Shown here: one piece after another, positions 52,989 through 62,838 of the stretch
Position numbering within the stretch: the first letter of the stretch is position 1
Layout of the letters: every line of letters begins with the position of its first letter
Source of the DNA: Candidatus Dormiibacterota bacterium
Lineage (GTDB): Bacteria; Chloroflexota; Dormibacteria; CF-121
Direction: 5' to 3'
Assembly (NCBI GenBank): GCA_035544955.1
Contig: DASZZN010000009.1
Coordinates: 62,001-126,000, forward strand
Length of the DNA: 64,000 nt
The notes under the pieces: model-generated
Told to the model about the DNA's origin: nothing
The model's input: the letters and a program-made list of their open reading frames with translations, nothing else
Databases searched by the model: none
Translations under genes and position numbers: made by a program

Positions 52989-53237
52989 ATGAACCAGTTG
53001 TTGCGCAAAAAGGCGACCCGTAAGGGCCAGTCGATGGTCGAGTACGCGATCATCCTGGTTCTGGTCGCCTGCGTCTGCATCGCTGTGATCGCCACCACTG
53101 GCAACCAGGTCGTGCTCACCTTCCAGGACATCGAGGAGACGCTCCTGAACCCAAGCGACCCCGGCGCGGCCGCGGTCTACACCTGCCCCGACGGAACCCC
53201 GGCCGTGCTGCACGGTCACAAGTACCACTGCCAGTAG
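52989..53237 (+). CDS. Flp/Fap-type pilin
   Basis: 82 residues. Class III signal: basic leader, cleavage after Gly13 in KGQSMVEYA with Glu at +5, then a hydrophobic stretch (AIILVLVACVCIAVIA). It would assemble into a tad-type pilus at the cell surface. The C-terminus carries CxxG-x4-L-x-GHKYxC with Cys66 and Cys81, nearly identical in spacing to the tail of the second pilin at 62466-62753. Start is ATG at 52989. No tad assembly genes are in the window. Long structured leader upstream. Confidence 0.88.
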   Translation: MNQLLRKKATRKGQSMVEYAIILVLVACVCIAVIATTGNQVVLTFQDIEETLLNPSDPGAAAVYTCPDGTPAVLHGHKYHCQ

Positions 53238-53265
53238 CTCGACCTGGGTGGTAGAGCTGTGTGGA

Positions 53266-53341
53266 TGGTGGAGCGAAAGAGACTCGAACTCTCGACCTCC
53301 GCAATGCGAGTGCGGCGCTCTGCCAGCTGAGCTATCGCCCC
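53266..53341 (-). tRNA. tRNA-Ala(CGC)
   Basis: Acceptor GGGGCGA with TCGCTCC (one G-T pair), D-stem GCTC/GAGC, anticodon loop CTCGCAT (anticodon CGC), T-loop TTCGAGT. The 3' CCA is encoded (53268-53266), unlike in the Arg and Leu tRNAs of this window. Confidence 0.94.
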
Positions 53342-53410
53342 GCGGAATTATAGGACCGGGCCCAACCAGCTATTCATAACCATCGAGCCGACGATCGCGT
53401 TAAGGGCGTC

Positions 53411-54619
53411 GTGACGCTTCGCATGGCGGCCGTCATTGCGCTGGCCCTCGCCAACGTCGCGTGCGGGAGCATGGCTCAAACGCCGACGACGAAGCCCACG
53501 CCAACGCCTTCGGCAAGCGCATCGACGGGAACATCCTCGACTGCCTCGCCGACGACCAGTACCTCGGCAGGAAGGATGCCATCGCTCGGCATACTGGTCG
53601 CCTTTTCCAATGGCACCGGTCCGCAGAGCGCGGGCTACGATCTGACGCTGGTCGCCGCCGACGGCAAAGTGTCAGCCAAGGTGCATGCGGCGGTCCGATC
53701 GTTTATCCATACGCCAGGCAACGGACCGGGCGCGGCGGCGTACGACCTGCCGGAGGTCAGCCCGTCGAGTTCCCGCGTCTATTACCTCGATGGCGACCGC
53801 GATGTTCGCTACATCCGCCCAAATGGATCCGGCGGTTTGGCCGCCCGGTTGCCCGGTACCACCATCGCCCACGCGACCTTTGCGGTGTCGCCGGATGATC
53901 GACGGATTGCGGTGTCGATCCTGGATTACGCCTCGTCTCCCCCGACGCTGCGTCTCTATGTCGAGGACCTCGGAGGCGGAAATCACGCCGAGATCTTCTC
54001 GTCCAAAAGTGCTTGGGTCTGGCCGGTCGGCTGGCATCAGGGCAAGCTAGTCCTGGCGGCGACCAGCTCTCCACCTTTCACCCAGCAAGGCATTTCCTGG
54101 AATCCATACAGCGCCCCGGAATATCACCTCGTCAACGCCGCTGATGCCACGCGGCTCGCGACCATGGGCAGCGGTGAGGTCCCGAGTGGCTGTCAGCCGG
54201 TCGGGGCGCTGACGGCGGCCGGAACCGCTTGCTATCAGCGGACCGCCACTGCCGGGGGAGCCGGCTACTTCACCACGATCGACTGGACTGGAAAACTCGG
54301 ATCACGGCGAGTGATGACCGACACCGAGGGGATGGCCGCGGTCTCTCCGAGTGGCGGCTCCGTCGCCGGCTGCTGCGATCCTGGCGGAACAGCGTGGATT
54401 GACGGTGGCGGCGGCAGGTTCTCGAGCCAGCTGCACGGCTCCCCGCAGGATTGGCCGTGCTTCATCGACGACGCGAACATCCTCTTTGGGTTCCTCTATC
54501 CGGCGCCCGGCCAGCACCCCCAGATCGTGAATGCCCGGAGGAACATGGACGGCATGGTGCCGATTCTGGTGCCGGCAAGCGGGTTCTGCGCTGGGGTCTT
54601 CCCGGCGGCGCTCGATTAG
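53411..54619 (+). CDS. Lipoprotein with a beta-propeller-like domain
   Basis: 402 residues from a GTG at 53411. Lipoprotein signal ends LANVAC (Cys18). A Thr/Ser/Pro-rich linker (about 20-55) leads to a domain with repeated WD40/PD40-like blades such as AAYDLPEVSPSSSRVYYLD, FAVSPDDRRIAVSILD and AAVSPSGGSVAG. Two CC/CxxxxC clusters occur near the C-terminus. Function unknown; exposed sensor or binding protein is plausible. Its stop overlaps the convergent lipoprotein gene by 4 nt. Confidence 0.8.
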   Translation: MTLRMAAVIALALANVACGSMAQTPTTKPTPTPSASASTGTSSTASPTTSTSAGRMPSLGILVAFSNGTGPQSAGYDLTLVAADGKVSAKVHAAVRSFIHTPGNGPGAAAYDLPEVSPSSSRVYYLDGDRDVRYIRPNGSGGLAARLPGTTIAHATFAVSPDDRRIAVSILDYASSPPTLRLYVEDLGGGNHAEIFSSKSAWVWPVGWHQGKLVLAATSSPPFTQQGISWNPYSAPEYHLVNAADATRLATMGSGEVPSGCQPVGALTAAGTACYQRTATAGGAGYFTTIDWTGKLGSRRVMTDTEGMAAVSPSGGSVAGCCDPGGTAWIDGGGGRFSSQLHGSPQDWPCFIDDANILFGFLYPAPGQHPQIVNARRNMDGMVPILVPASGFCAGVFPAALD

Positions 54620-55779
54620 AAGTTCGAGCTGGTGGCGGGCCAGACCGAAACCGGGCTGTCAACGATGCTCGGCGACTCGCTATGGTCGGACAGGTCGTAG
54701 ACGAGTGGCTGGTTCCCGCCCGATCCGCAGGGACCGGGGCTTTCCGACTTGAACCACAGCTGTCTCGCGTTGAGAAACGCCGGCAGCGTCCGATTCCCAT
54801 TTCCAATCTGGAGAGGGCGACTGGCCGGTGGCAGGTCGAGCAGCGACACGGTATGGAGATCGTTCTTCTCCTGCACGGCAAATGCAACATGCAGCCCATC
54901 CGATGAGATCGTCGGGTAGTCCCACGAGACGCCCGGAAGAAAATTCTGCGGGCCGCTTGCTGATGTCCAGTTCCAGATGTTCGCATCCTTGCGGTAATAG
55001 AGCGTTTCCGACGTGGATGACCAAACCGCAAACGCTGGTTGGGCGCCGCTCGACCAGGGACGCGAGTCCGGTGCGAGGCGAAGGGCGACTTTGTCGCCTT
55101 CCAGGACGAGCAGGCTGTTCAGGTTCGGGATGGGCTGGTCGAGGATGAAGAGATGCTTCCCCGATCGTGAATAGCCGGCAATCTTTGAATCATCGGGGCC
55201 GCCGCAGCGACCACCGTGGGGATTCGGCAGCGACGCGACCACCTTATCGCCGGTATGGGTTGTCAGGTGGATCTGGTCGGTGTTGGCCGCGAGGTCGGCG
55301 CTCAGCCAGGCGACGGTGCCAAGGTCCGGTGCGATCGCCAAGAAGGTCGCGACCTGAGTTCCCGGTAACTGGAACCAGTGGATGCGAACTTGCGGGAGAT
55401 CAACAACCGCGTAGAGATTGGAGCCACTCGGGACAATGACGTGCTGGGCGTCAATCAGCACGAGCCCGTACTGGGTCTTTCCAAACGAACAGGCCGTCAC
55501 CGGCTGGGCGATGTCCGCATAGTCGCGGAGGACGGTCGTCCCGCCGTGCAGCTGGACAATGGCGACGGAGTCGGAGACACCGATCGACCGGCTGCAGGTA
55601 ATCCCCAGACCGACGGCCGGCGGCTGGGCCGGAGGTAGCAGGTCGAATACGGCCGTAGTGCTTGATACGCTCGGAACTGGCATGGCGGAGCCGCTCGTCC
55701 GGGGCGGACTCGTACTCGCTGGGGGTCCGCCACAGGCGGTCAGGCTCAACACCACTAGGAGGGCCACAAAGCGGGTCAC
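54616..55779 (-). CDS. Second beta-propeller-like lipoprotein
   Basis: 387 residues from a GTG at 55779, chosen so that the lipoprotein signal (VTRFVALLVVLSLTAC) starts the protein; an ATG at 55872 would add a 31-residue leader. After a Ser/Pro-rich linker, blade-like repeats follow (AIAPDLGTVAWLSAD, GYSRSGKHLFILD, ISSDGLHVAFAVQ). Similar in plan to the neighbour at 53411 and tail to tail with it. Cys residues pair near CSRS/CSFG and GRCGG. Function unknown. Confidence 0.78.
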   Translation of the reverse strand: MTRFVALLVVLSLTACGGPPASTSPPRTSGSAMPVPSVSSTTAVFDLLPPAQPPAVGLGITCSRSIGVSDSVAIVQLHGGTTVLRDYADIAQPVTACSFGKTQYGLVLIDAQHVIVPSGSNLYAVVDLPQVRIHWFQLPGTQVATFLAIAPDLGTVAWLSADLAANTDQIHLTTHTGDKVVASLPNPHGGRCGGPDDSKIAGYSRSGKHLFILDQPIPNLNSLLVLEGDKVALRLAPDSRPWSSGAQPAFAVWSSTSETLYYRKDANIWNWTSASGPQNFLPGVSWDYPTISSDGLHVAFAVQEKNDLHTVSLLDLPPASRPLQIGNGNRTLPAFLNARQLWFKSESPGPCGSGGNQPLVYDLSDHSESPSIVDSPVSVWPATSSNF

Positions 55780-55896
55780 TGGATGTAGGTGCAACGGGGC
55801 TTGCCCGGCGGGAGTTACTGGCCGACCGCGTTGACCGAAGGCTTTGCCTGATCGAATTTGTTTCATTCTCATGAGGCGCAGATAGACTAGCCCTAT

Positions 55897-57843
55897 ATGG
55901 CGCTCAGGCCCGACCAGAAGCCACCCGCGCAGACCCCGAAAAGCCCCCGTCCGACGGGATCCTGGCTTCGTCTTGCCCTCCTCGGCGGTCTCGGCCTGTA
56001 CTTCGTGATCCTGCTGTCCCCCGTGCTCAGCCGCCTCGGCGGGCCGGCCCGGGTCGACCTCAGCTACTCGCAGCTGATCGCGGAGATCGATAGCGGCAAG
56101 GTGGCCGACATCACGATCCAGGGCCAGAGCGCGCAGGGTGACCTGAAGGAGACCTTCACCAACAACGGGGTCACCAACACCCAGTTCACGGCGACCCTGC
56201 CGGACAACGTCGCCTTGCCCGACTCGTCCTTCTTCGCAGCTCTAAAGAGCAACGGCGTCGCGACCACGCTCAAGCCCGATACGGGCGGCCTCGGCAGCAC
56301 GCTGCTGTATTTCCTGCCGTTCATCGCCCTGATCGCGATCTGGATCTGGTTCATGCGACGGAGCGGTCAAGCGGCGCAGGGCATTTTCAGCTTTGGCCGC
56401 AGCCGCGCCCGCCTCCAGGATCCGGCCACCCCCAAGACGACGTTCCACGACGTGGCTGGGGTGGAGCAGGCGCAGTTCGAGTTGCAAGAGATGGTTGATT
56501 TCTTGCGCGACCCGCAGAAGTTCCAAAAGCTCGGCGGCCGCATGCCCAAGGGCGTCTTGCTGATCGGCCCGCCGGGGACCGGGAAGACGCTGCTCGCGCG
56601 TGCCATCGCCGGTGAGGCGGGCGTGCCCTTCTTCAGCATCTCGGCCTCGGAGTTCGTCGAGATGTTCGTCGGCGTCGGCGCGTCCCGCGTCCGCAGCCTC
56701 TTCGAAGACGCCAAGAAGCACTCGCCCTCGGTGATCTTCGTCGACGAGCTCGATGCCGTCGGTCGCCAGCGCGGCGCCGGCCTCGGCGGCGGCAACGACG
56801 AGCGGGAGCAGACGCTGAACCAGTTACTGGTCGAAATGGACGGCTTCGACCAGCGCGAAGCGGTCGTCGTCGTCGCTGCCTCGAACCGCGCCGACGTTCT
56901 CGATCCGGCCCTGCTTCGGCCCGGCCGGTTTGACCGGCGCGTGGTTGTCGACCGGCCCGATCGTCGCGGCCGCGCCGCCATCTTGAAAGTGCACACGCGC
57001 AGCGTGCCCCTGGCCTCGGACGTCGACCTGGAGATCATCGCCCGCTCGACACCAGGCCTGGTCGGAGCCGACCTCGCCAACCTTGTCAACGAGGCGGCGC
57101 TGCACGCGTCGCGCACCAGCAAGACGAGCGTCGCCATGGAAGACTTCGAAGAGTCATTCGATCGCGTGGTCCTCGGGTCGGAGCGAAAGATTTATCTGAG
57201 CGAGGCGGAGCGTCGCGTGATTGCGTACCACGAGTCGGGCCACGCCCTGGTCGCCTGGTATCAGCCCCAGTCAGATCCGGTCCACAAGATCACGATCGTC
57301 CCGCGCGGCATGGCGCTCGGCGTCACCCAATCGATCCCGACGGACGATCGGCACAACCTGTCCGAGGAGTATCTCGAGGCACGCATTGCGATGGCCCTGG
57401 GCGGACGCGCCGCCGAACAGCTGGGACTCGGATCGATCACGACCGGCGCGCAGAACGACCTGGAGACAGCTACCGAACTGGCGCGGCACATGGTCATCAG
57501 CTGGGGCATGAGCAAGAAGATGGGGCTGTTTTCATTCGACGATTCGCCGCAGGCCGTGTTCCTCGGCCGCGAGCTGGCCGGCAGCCCGCACATCAGTCAG
57601 CGGACGGCGGGGATCATCGACGAGGAAGTGACCCGTCTGCTCCAAGAGGGCTACGACGCGGCGGAGACCATCCTGACCGCAAACCGGGCCAAGCTGGACA
57701 CGCTGGCCGCGGCCCTCATGCAAGAGGAAGTCCTCGACGAAGACCAGATCGCGCGGCTGATCGGGCCGCGCGCCCTCGAAGGGGGCATTGCGTCGCCCAA
57801 GGCCTGGAAAGCTGCCGTCAACGACGCCGGCGAGCAGGTCTGA
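55897..57843 (+). CDS. ftsH: FtsH membrane metalloprotease
   Basis: 648 residues. Two membrane helices (about 27-45 and 133-152) flank the periplasmic part. AAA+ domain: Walker [12 protein letters not shown], Walker [12 protein letters not shown], second region of homology with RPGRFDRR. Zinc site HESGH at 445-449. It degrades membrane and cytosolic proteins as a hexamer. Start ATG at 55897; lon follows 4 nt after the stop, so the two proteases form one transcript. Confidence 0.96.
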   Translation: MALRPDQKPPAQTPKSPRPTGSWLRLALLGGLGLYFVILLSPVLSRLGGPARVDLSYSQLIAEIDSGKVADITIQGQSAQGDLKETFTNNGVTNTQFTATLPDNVALPDSSFFAALKSNGVATTLKPDTGGLGSTLLYFLPFIALIAIWIWFMRRSGQAAQGIFSFGRSRARLQDPATPKTTFHDVAGVEQAQFELQEMVDFLRDPQKFQKLGGRMPKGVLLIGPPGTGKTLLARAIAGEAGVPFFSISASEFVEMFVGVGASRVRSLFEDAKKHSPSVIFVDELDAVGRQRGAGLGGGNDEREQTLNQLLVEMDGFDQREAVVVVAASNRADVLDPALLRPGRFDRRVVVDRPDRRGRAAILKVHTRSVPLASDVDLEIIARSTPGLVGADLANLVNEAALHASRTSKTSVAMEDFEESFDRVVLGSERKIYLSEAERRVIAYHESGHALVAWYQPQSDPVHKITIVPRGMALGVTQSIPTDDRHNLSEEYLEARIAMALGGRAAEQLGLGSITTGAQNDLETATELARHMVISWGMSKKMGLFSFDDSPQAVFLGRELAGSPHISQRTAGIIDEEVTRLLQEGYDAAETILTANRAKLDTLAAALMQEEVLDEDQIARLIGPRALEGGIASPKAWKAAVNDAGEQV

Positions 57844-57847
57844 GGCC

Positions 57848-60274
57848 ATGGCGCAAAAGATCGCTGACCCTCCCGCACAAGACGCGCCGCCGCCAGACAA
57901 ATCGCTGCGGCGGCTCCCGCTCGTGCCCCTGCGCGACGACGTCGTCTTTCCCAAGCTGATCGTGCCCCTTTCCGTGGGCCGCCGGACGTCGATTGCGGCG
58001 ATCACGGCCGCGATGGACAAGGACAAGCAGGTGCTGCTGGTCGCGCAGAAGGACCCACAGGTCGACGACACGGTCGAGCAAGACCTGTACCCCATCGGCA
58101 CGATTGCGGAAATCAACGGCATGCGACAGACGCCTGCCGGTGTCCAGATGCTGGTCGCCGGCGCCCAGCGGGCGCGCATCGTCCGCTACGTGCAGTTCAA
58201 GCCGTTCATCGAAGTCGAGATCGAAGTCCTGGTCGACCAGGTGGGTGAGGGCCTCGAGATGGAGGCCCACATGCGTTCCGTCAAGAGTCTCTACGAGAAG
58301 TACGTTGAGTCTGGCGCGGGGGTCGCCCCCGAGGTGGCAGCCACGGTGTCGAAAACGGATGATCCCGTTTATCTCGCCGACCTGGTGTCGGCGGCCCCGG
58401 ACCAGACGCTCGAGCAAAAGCAGCACATGCTGGAGACGCCCAACGTGCTCGAGCGGCTGAGACTTCTGGCGTTGTTTCTCAGCAAGCAGGTCGAGATCCT
58501 CGAGCTCAAAGCGAAGATCCAAAACGAAGTCCAGAGCACGATCGGCAAGCTCCAGCGGGATCAGATCCTGCGCGAGCAACTCAAGGCCATTCGCAAAGAG
58601 CTCGGCGAAGACGAAGAGGGCGCCGAGCTGCATGGCCTGCGCGAAAAGATCGAGGCCGCCGGGATGCCGGACGCCGTGAAGGAGCGCGGCCTCAAGGAGA
58701 TCGACCGGATGCAGAGCATTCCGGCGGCCTCCCCCGAGGTCGGCATTATTCGAACGTACGTCGACTGGCTGATCGCCCTGCCCTGGGGGCCACCGCCTGG
58801 CGAGACGTGGGATATCAAGGTGGCCGCGAAAGTCCTCGACGAGGATCACTATGGCGTCGAAAAAATCAAAGAACGGATCCTGGAATACATGGCGGTCCGC
58901 CAGCGCTCGCAGAGCCTGCGGTCGCCGATCCTCTGTTTTGTCGGCCCGCCTGGCGTTGGCAAGACCAGCCTGGGTAAGTCGATTGCCCGGGCCCTCGGCC
59001 GCAAGTTCGTGAGGCTCTCGCTTGGCGGCATCCACGATGAAGCCGAGATCCGCGGCCATCGGCGAACCTACATCGGCGCCATGCCAGGGCGGATTCTGCA
59101 ACAGATGAAAGTCGCCGGCGCGCGCAACCCGGTGTTCATGCTGGATGAAGTCGATAAGGTCGGCGCCGACTGGCGCGGCGATCCCTCGTCAGCGCTGCTC
59201 GAAGTGCTCGATCCCGAACAAAACAAAGACTTCTCGGATCACTATCTCGAAGTCCCCTATGACCTGTCCCAGGTGCTGTTCATCACGACGGCCAACGTCG
59301 TCGACACGATCATCGCCCCGCTTCGTGACCGCATGGAGATCATCCGGCTTCCCGGGTACACGGAAGACGAAAAGATGCATATCGCCCAGCAGTTCCTCGT
59401 GCCGCGCCAGCTGCGCGAGCACGGCCTGACGGACGAGAACCTGGAAGTGCCCGAGCCGACCCTGCGCTTATTGATTCGCGAGTACACGCACGAAGCCGGG
59501 GTACGGAACCTGGACCGCGAGATCGCCAACATCGCCCGTAAGATTCCTCGTCGCATCGCCGAGGGCCAAACCGAAAAAGTCCTCGTCGAGCCGGGTGACG
59601 TGATGGGCTACCTGGGGCCGCCGCGCTTCGAGTTCGGCGTCGCCGAGCTGGAAGATCAGGTCGGTGCCGTCACCGGTGTGGCCGTCAACGAATATGGTGG
59701 AGATGTCATGACGGTCGAGGCGATCTTGATGCAAGGGCGTGGTGAGTTCGCACTGACGGGGCAGATCGGCAAGGTCATGGAGGAGTCGGCGCGTGCTGCC
59801 GTCAGCTACGCGCGGTCGCACGCGCTCGAGCTTGGGTTGAAGCCCGGCTTCTTCGAGGATCATTTCTTCCACATCCATGTGCCGGCCGGCGCCATCCCCA
59901 AGGATGGTCCCTCGGCGGGCATCACGATGGCGACGGCCGTTGTGTCGGCGCTCACCGGCCGGCCCGTCCGCCGCGAGGTGGCGATGACCGGCGAGATCAC
60001 GCTACGCGGCAAAGTGCTGCCCATCGGCGGGCTCAAAGAGAAGCTGCTGGCCGCGCATCGGGCCGGCATCAAGATCTTCATCCTGCCTGAGAAAAATCGC
60101 AAAGACCTCCACGAAGTGCCCGAAGAAGTCAAGAACTCGATGGAGCTCGTTTTGGTCAAGCACGTCGACGAGGTGCTGGACAAGGCGCTGCTGCCGGCAG
60201 CCACGCGGCCGCCGACACCCGGCCTTGGGTTCCGGCGACCGCTCGCCGACTCCCAGCCTGGCACGGTCAACTAG
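57848..60274 (+). CDS. lon: Lon protease, second copy
   Basis: 808 residues. All Lon features are present: N-terminal domain [20 protein letters not shown], Walker [12 protein letters not shown], and the protease dyad Ser689 in PKDGPSAG and Lys732 in GGLKEK. It is clearly related to the first lon at 26562 but diverged in the N-terminal domain and C-terminal tail. The start ATG at 57848 is 4 nt after ftsH; a longer frame is a shadow. Having two full-length Lon enzymes, one with ClpXP and one with FtsH, suggests divided substrates. Confidence 0.95.
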   Translation: MAQKIADPPAQDAPPPDKSLRRLPLVPLRDDVVFPKLIVPLSVGRRTSIAAITAAMDKDKQVLLVAQKDPQVDDTVEQDLYPIGTIAEINGMRQTPAGVQMLVAGAQRARIVRYVQFKPFIEVEIEVLVDQVGEGLEMEAHMRSVKSLYEKYVESGAGVAPEVAATVSKTDDPVYLADLVSAAPDQTLEQKQHMLETPNVLERLRLLALFLSKQVEILELKAKIQNEVQSTIGKLQRDQILREQLKAIRKELGEDEEGAELHGLREKIEAAGMPDAVKERGLKEIDRMQSIPAASPEVGIIRTYVDWLIALPWGPPPGETWDIKVAAKVLDEDHYGVEKIKERILEYMAVRQRSQSLRSPILCFVGPPGVGKTSLGKSIARALGRKFVRLSLGGIHDEAEIRGHRRTYIGAMPGRILQQMKVAGARNPVFMLDEVDKVGADWRGDPSSALLEVLDPEQNKDFSDHYLEVPYDLSQVLFITTANVVDTIIAPLRDRMEIIRLPGYTEDEKMHIAQQFLVPRQLREHGLTDENLEVPEPTLRLLIREYTHEAGVRNLDREIANIARKIPRRIAEGQTEKVLVEPGDVMGYLGPPRFEFGVAELEDQVGAVTGVAVNEYGGDVMTVEAILMQGRGEFALTGQIGKVMEESARAAVSYARSHALELGLKPGFFEDHFFHIHVPAGAIPKDGPSAGITMATAVVSALTGRPVRREVAMTGEITLRGKVLPIGGLKEKLLAAHRAGIKIFILPEKNRKDLHEVPEEVKNSMELVLVKHVDEVLDKALLPAATRPPTPGLGFRRPLADSQPGTVN

Positions 60275-60275
60275 C

Positions 60276-60812
60276 TTGCTGGGCCGCTGGCCCTGGTTGG
60301 TGATGTTGTTACTGCTGGCCGGATGCAGCCTGCAGCCCGACGTCTCGCAGGCGGCGCCCAACGGCCGGGTGGGCGCGGCGGCACCGAGCCTTTCCGGCCA
60401 GGCGCTGGATGGAACGGCGCTGACTGTCGACTTCAAGGCGTCGAGCACGGTTCTGGTGTTCTGGGCCGCCTGGTGCGGGCCCTGTCGGAAGGAGCAGCCG
60501 GGGTTGAACACGCTGGCCGCGCGATACGCCGGCCAGGGCATCAAGTTCTACGGCGTCGACATGCTGGACCACGACCGGGCGCTCGCCCGCGCCTTTGTTG
60601 CCGAATTCAACGTCCCGTATCCCAGCCTCTATGACGACTCTGGGAGCCTGACGGCGGCATACGAAGTTGACTCGCCGCCGTCGTTCGTGCTGGTTGACCG
60701 TGGTGGCATCGTCGTCGCTCGCTATCCGGGGGAGGCCTCGCAGGCGCAGCTGGCGAACTTAATCGATCAGAAGCTGGCTACTTCGTCCGGCGCTGCCACC
60801 GCGTCGCCTTGA
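60276..60812 (+). CDS. TlpA/ResA-like thioredoxin lipoprotein
   Basis: 178 residues. Lipoprotein signal with LLLLAGC, then a thioredoxin domain with the redox motif WCGPCRKE in VFWAAWCGPCRKE and the cis-Pro region SPPSFVLVD. Extracytoplasmic disulfide reductase, often for cytochrome c maturation or oxidative protein folding. The TTG at 60276 lies 1 nt after the lon stop. Its 3' end overlaps the convergent bS22-like gene by 35 nt. Confidence 0.88.
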   Translation: MLGRWPWLVMLLLLAGCSLQPDVSQAAPNGRVGAAAPSLSGQALDGTALTVDFKASSTVLVFWAAWCGPCRKEQPGLNTLAARYAGQGIKFYGVDMLDHDRALARAFVAEFNVPYPSLYDDSGSLTAAYEVDSPPSFVLVDRGGIVVARYPGEASQAQLANLIDQKLATSSGAATASP

Positions 60813-60873
60813 GCATCTTCTTGTGCTTGTGTTTGCGCATTTTCTTCCTGCGCTTCTTGATTACCGAGCCCAA
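60778..60873 (-). CDS. bS22/AURKAIP1-COX24-type small ribosomal protein
   Basis: 31 residues, found by reading the gap directly. From a TTG at 60873-60871 the protein begins MGSVIKKRRKKMRKHKHKK and ends QRRTK, with the stop at 60780-60778. This basic KKRRKKM-core matches the tiny actinobacterial proteins annotated as AURKAIP1/COX24 domain, identified as ribosomal protein bS22 in mycobacteria (mS38 relatives). It lies antisense to the end of the TlpA-like gene. No strong ribosome-binding site is visible, but near-identity to the family over its whole length makes it convincing. Confidence 0.8.
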   Translation of the reverse strand: MGSVIKKRRKKMRKHKHKKMLKATRWQRRTK

Positions 60874-60963
60874 TCGGCCCGCCCAGTGAAAGCTCGCATG
60901 TGCCGGAACATTGTAAGGGAACTTGGGGTTTAGACTAGTGCAGGGCAGCGAAGCTCAGCAACC

Positions 60964-62118
60964 ATGACTGAAGCCGTAATCGTTGACGCGGTCCGCACGG
61001 CCATCGGCCGGCGCAGCGGCAAGCTGAGCCCGGTCCGGCCGGACGATCTGCTGGCGCTTACCCTCCGGGAGCTGGTCACCCGTGCTGGGGTGGACCCAGC
61101 GCTGGTGGACGACGTCATCGCCGGCTGCGTGACCCAAACCGGCGAGCAGGGCATGAATATCGCCCGCGCCGCGGCCTTGATCGCGGGTTTCCCGATCGAA
61201 GTCCCGGGGACGACGGTGAATCGCTTCTGTGGCTCCGGCCAGCAAGCGGTAAACTTCGCCGCCCAGGGCGTCCTGTCCGGTGCCCAGGACATCGTCATCG
61301 GCGCCGGCGTCGAAAACATGTCGCGGGTGCCCATGGGTTCCGACGCGTTCGGCCCAGGCGAGGGCCCGGTGAGCCCCAAGCTCATGGATCTCTACGAGAT
61401 CATCCCGCAGGGGAATTCCGCCGAAATGATCGCCAAGAAGTGGGGCTTCTCGCGAGAGCAACTCGACGAGTTTGCCCTTCAGAGTCACGTCAAGGCCGGC
61501 CAGGCGATCCAGGAAGGCCGGTTCACGCGCGAGATCTTCCCGGTCCAGGTCAGGCAGAACGGCAGCAGCTATGAATTTGCCGTAGACGAGGGCGTGCGGA
61601 TCCCACCGTCGAGAGAAAAAATGGCGCAGTTGAAGCCGTCGTTCCAGGAGGACGGCGTCGTGACCGCCGGCAACTCCAGCCAGATCAGCGACGGCGCCGC
61701 GGCGGTGCTGATCATGACAAGAGAAAAGGCCAAGGAGCTCGGACTCAAGCCGCGGGCGCGCATCGTGGCGCAGGCGATCGTGGGCTCAGAGCCGACGATC
61801 ATGCTGACCGGTCCCATCCCCGCAACCCAGAAAGTCCTCAAGAAGGCGGGGTTGCAGCTGAAGGATATCGACCTGTTCGAAGTCAACGAGGCCTTTGCCC
61901 CGGTCGTGCTGGCATGGCAGCACGAGACCGGCGCCGACATGGAGAAAGTCAACTACAACGGCGGCGCGATTGCCCTGGGACATCCCCTGGGGGCCAGCGG
62001 CGCGCGGCTCATCACGACGCTCCTGCACGAACTGGAGCGGCAGGATGCCCGATACGGGCTGAGCACGATGTGCATCGGCTACGGAATGGGCATCGCCACG
62101 GTCGTGGAACGCCTCTAA
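60964..62118 (+). CDS. Acetyl-CoA acetyltransferase (thiolase)
   Basis: 384 residues. Catalytic Cys in [34 protein letters not shown] with the catalytic His, and the second active Cys in CIGYGMG. The family either condenses two acetyl-CoA units or cleaves 3-oxoacyl-CoA. No mevalonate genes are near; the fni isomerase suggests only that isoprenoid carbon flow matters here. A beta-oxidation or ketone-body role is equally likely. Start ATG at 60964. Confidence 0.92.
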   Translation: MTEAVIVDAVRTAIGRRSGKLSPVRPDDLLALTLRELVTRAGVDPALVDDVIAGCVTQTGEQGMNIARAAALIAGFPIEVPGTTVNRFCGSGQQAVNFAAQGVLSGAQDIVIGAGVENMSRVPMGSDAFGPGEGPVSPKLMDLYEIIPQGNSAEMIAKKWGFSREQLDEFALQSHVKAGQAIQEGRFTREIFPVQVRQNGSSYEFAVDEGVRIPPSREKMAQLKPSFQEDGVVTAGNSSQISDGAAAVLIMTREKAKELGLKPRARIVAQAIVGSEPTIMLTGPIPATQKVLKKAGLQLKDIDLFEVNEAFAPVVLAWQHETGADMEKVNYNGGAIALGHPLGASGARLITTLLHELERQDARYGLSTMCIGYGMGIATVVERL

Positions 62119-62172
62119 CGCTCGCATCGCACTAAAGCGCGGCTCGCGTGGGCCGGCGGGCCCGGAGAGGCT

Positions 62173-62490
62173 CTAGCTCGTCTGATCGCGCCGATCGGGA
62201 AAGGTGATCGGCTGGCTCTGTCGGCGACGTTCGACGACACCGCTGAGCACGAAGAGGAAGATCACCTGCACGAGAAAGTAGAGCGCGACGATCAGGTCGA
62301 TCACGGTGGTCAGGCTCCCGCCCGTTTCGCGCATGTTGCCCACTGCGAGACCGAAGAAGAGGAACGAGCATAAGTACGTAATCAGCGCGATGGCGTAGAT
62401 CGCGTTTTTCCAGATCTGTCGGTTGGCCAGCAGCCGGTTGAGCCCGCGCGGAGCGGCCTCGTAGCTCAATTGTCTTGTCTGCATTTCCAT
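62173..62490 (-). CDS. Two-helix membrane protein paired with the pilin
   Basis: 105 residues with two strong membrane helices (AIYAIALITYLCSFLFFGLAV and TVIDLIVALYFLVQVIFLFVL). Not recognised. Starts 25 nt inside the end of the pilin gene, so it is co-expressed with the pilin. It might help pilus assembly or be an unrelated small membrane protein. Confidence 0.7.
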   Translation of the reverse strand: MEMQTRQLSYEAAPRGLNRLLANRQIWKNAIYAIALITYLCSFLFFGLAVGNMRETGGSLTTVIDLIVALYFLVQVIFLFVLSGVVERRRQSQPITFPDRRDQTS

Positions 62491-62753
62491 TTGTGGCCTC
62501 TCAGCTCACTGTGCTGCCCGGACTCACACGAGCCGGCGCCCGGCGTAACGCCCGGGCTGAGGATGGTTGTCCCGTCGGGCGCGAGCGTGGAGGTATCGGT
62601 GAGGTGGTTGAACTCGTAAGTGACGTCGTTGAAGGCACCCTGGAGCTGGGCGCCCGCCAGGATGACAACGGCGAATGTGATGGTGGCCAGCAAGACCATG
62701 AGAAATGCATATTCGATTAGCGCCTGGCCAGACTGTCTCCGCCGTCTCTTCAT
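62466..62753 (-). CDS. Second Flp/Fap-type pilin
   Basis: 95 residues. Basic leader MKRRRRQSG, cleavage after Gly9 in SGQALIEYA with Glu at +5, hydrophobic AFLMVLLATITFAVVIL. The mature part is polar, and the C-terminus carries CxxG-x4-L-x-GHKWxC with Cys76 and Cys91 (14 residues between), the same motif as the first pilin. ATG at 62753. The upstream gap (62754-62838) holds no clear structured leader like that of the first pilin. Confidence 0.88.
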   Translation of the reverse strand: MKRRRRQSGQALIEYAFLMVLLATITFAVVILAGAQLQGAFNDVTYEFNHLTDTSTLAPDGTTILSPGVTPGAGSCESGQHSELRGHKWKCRQDN

Positions 62754-62838
62754 GACTTAGAACGACGGTAGCACCGGTTTCCAGCCGAACCATCCGCCGT
62801 TCGGACCTAATTGAGGCGCGCGCAACTAACGGTTGCCG

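Noticed and set aside
57818-59101. 427-residue open frame antisense to the second lon
   Set aside because: Low-complexity His/Arg/Leu composition typical of antisense to GC-rich genes.
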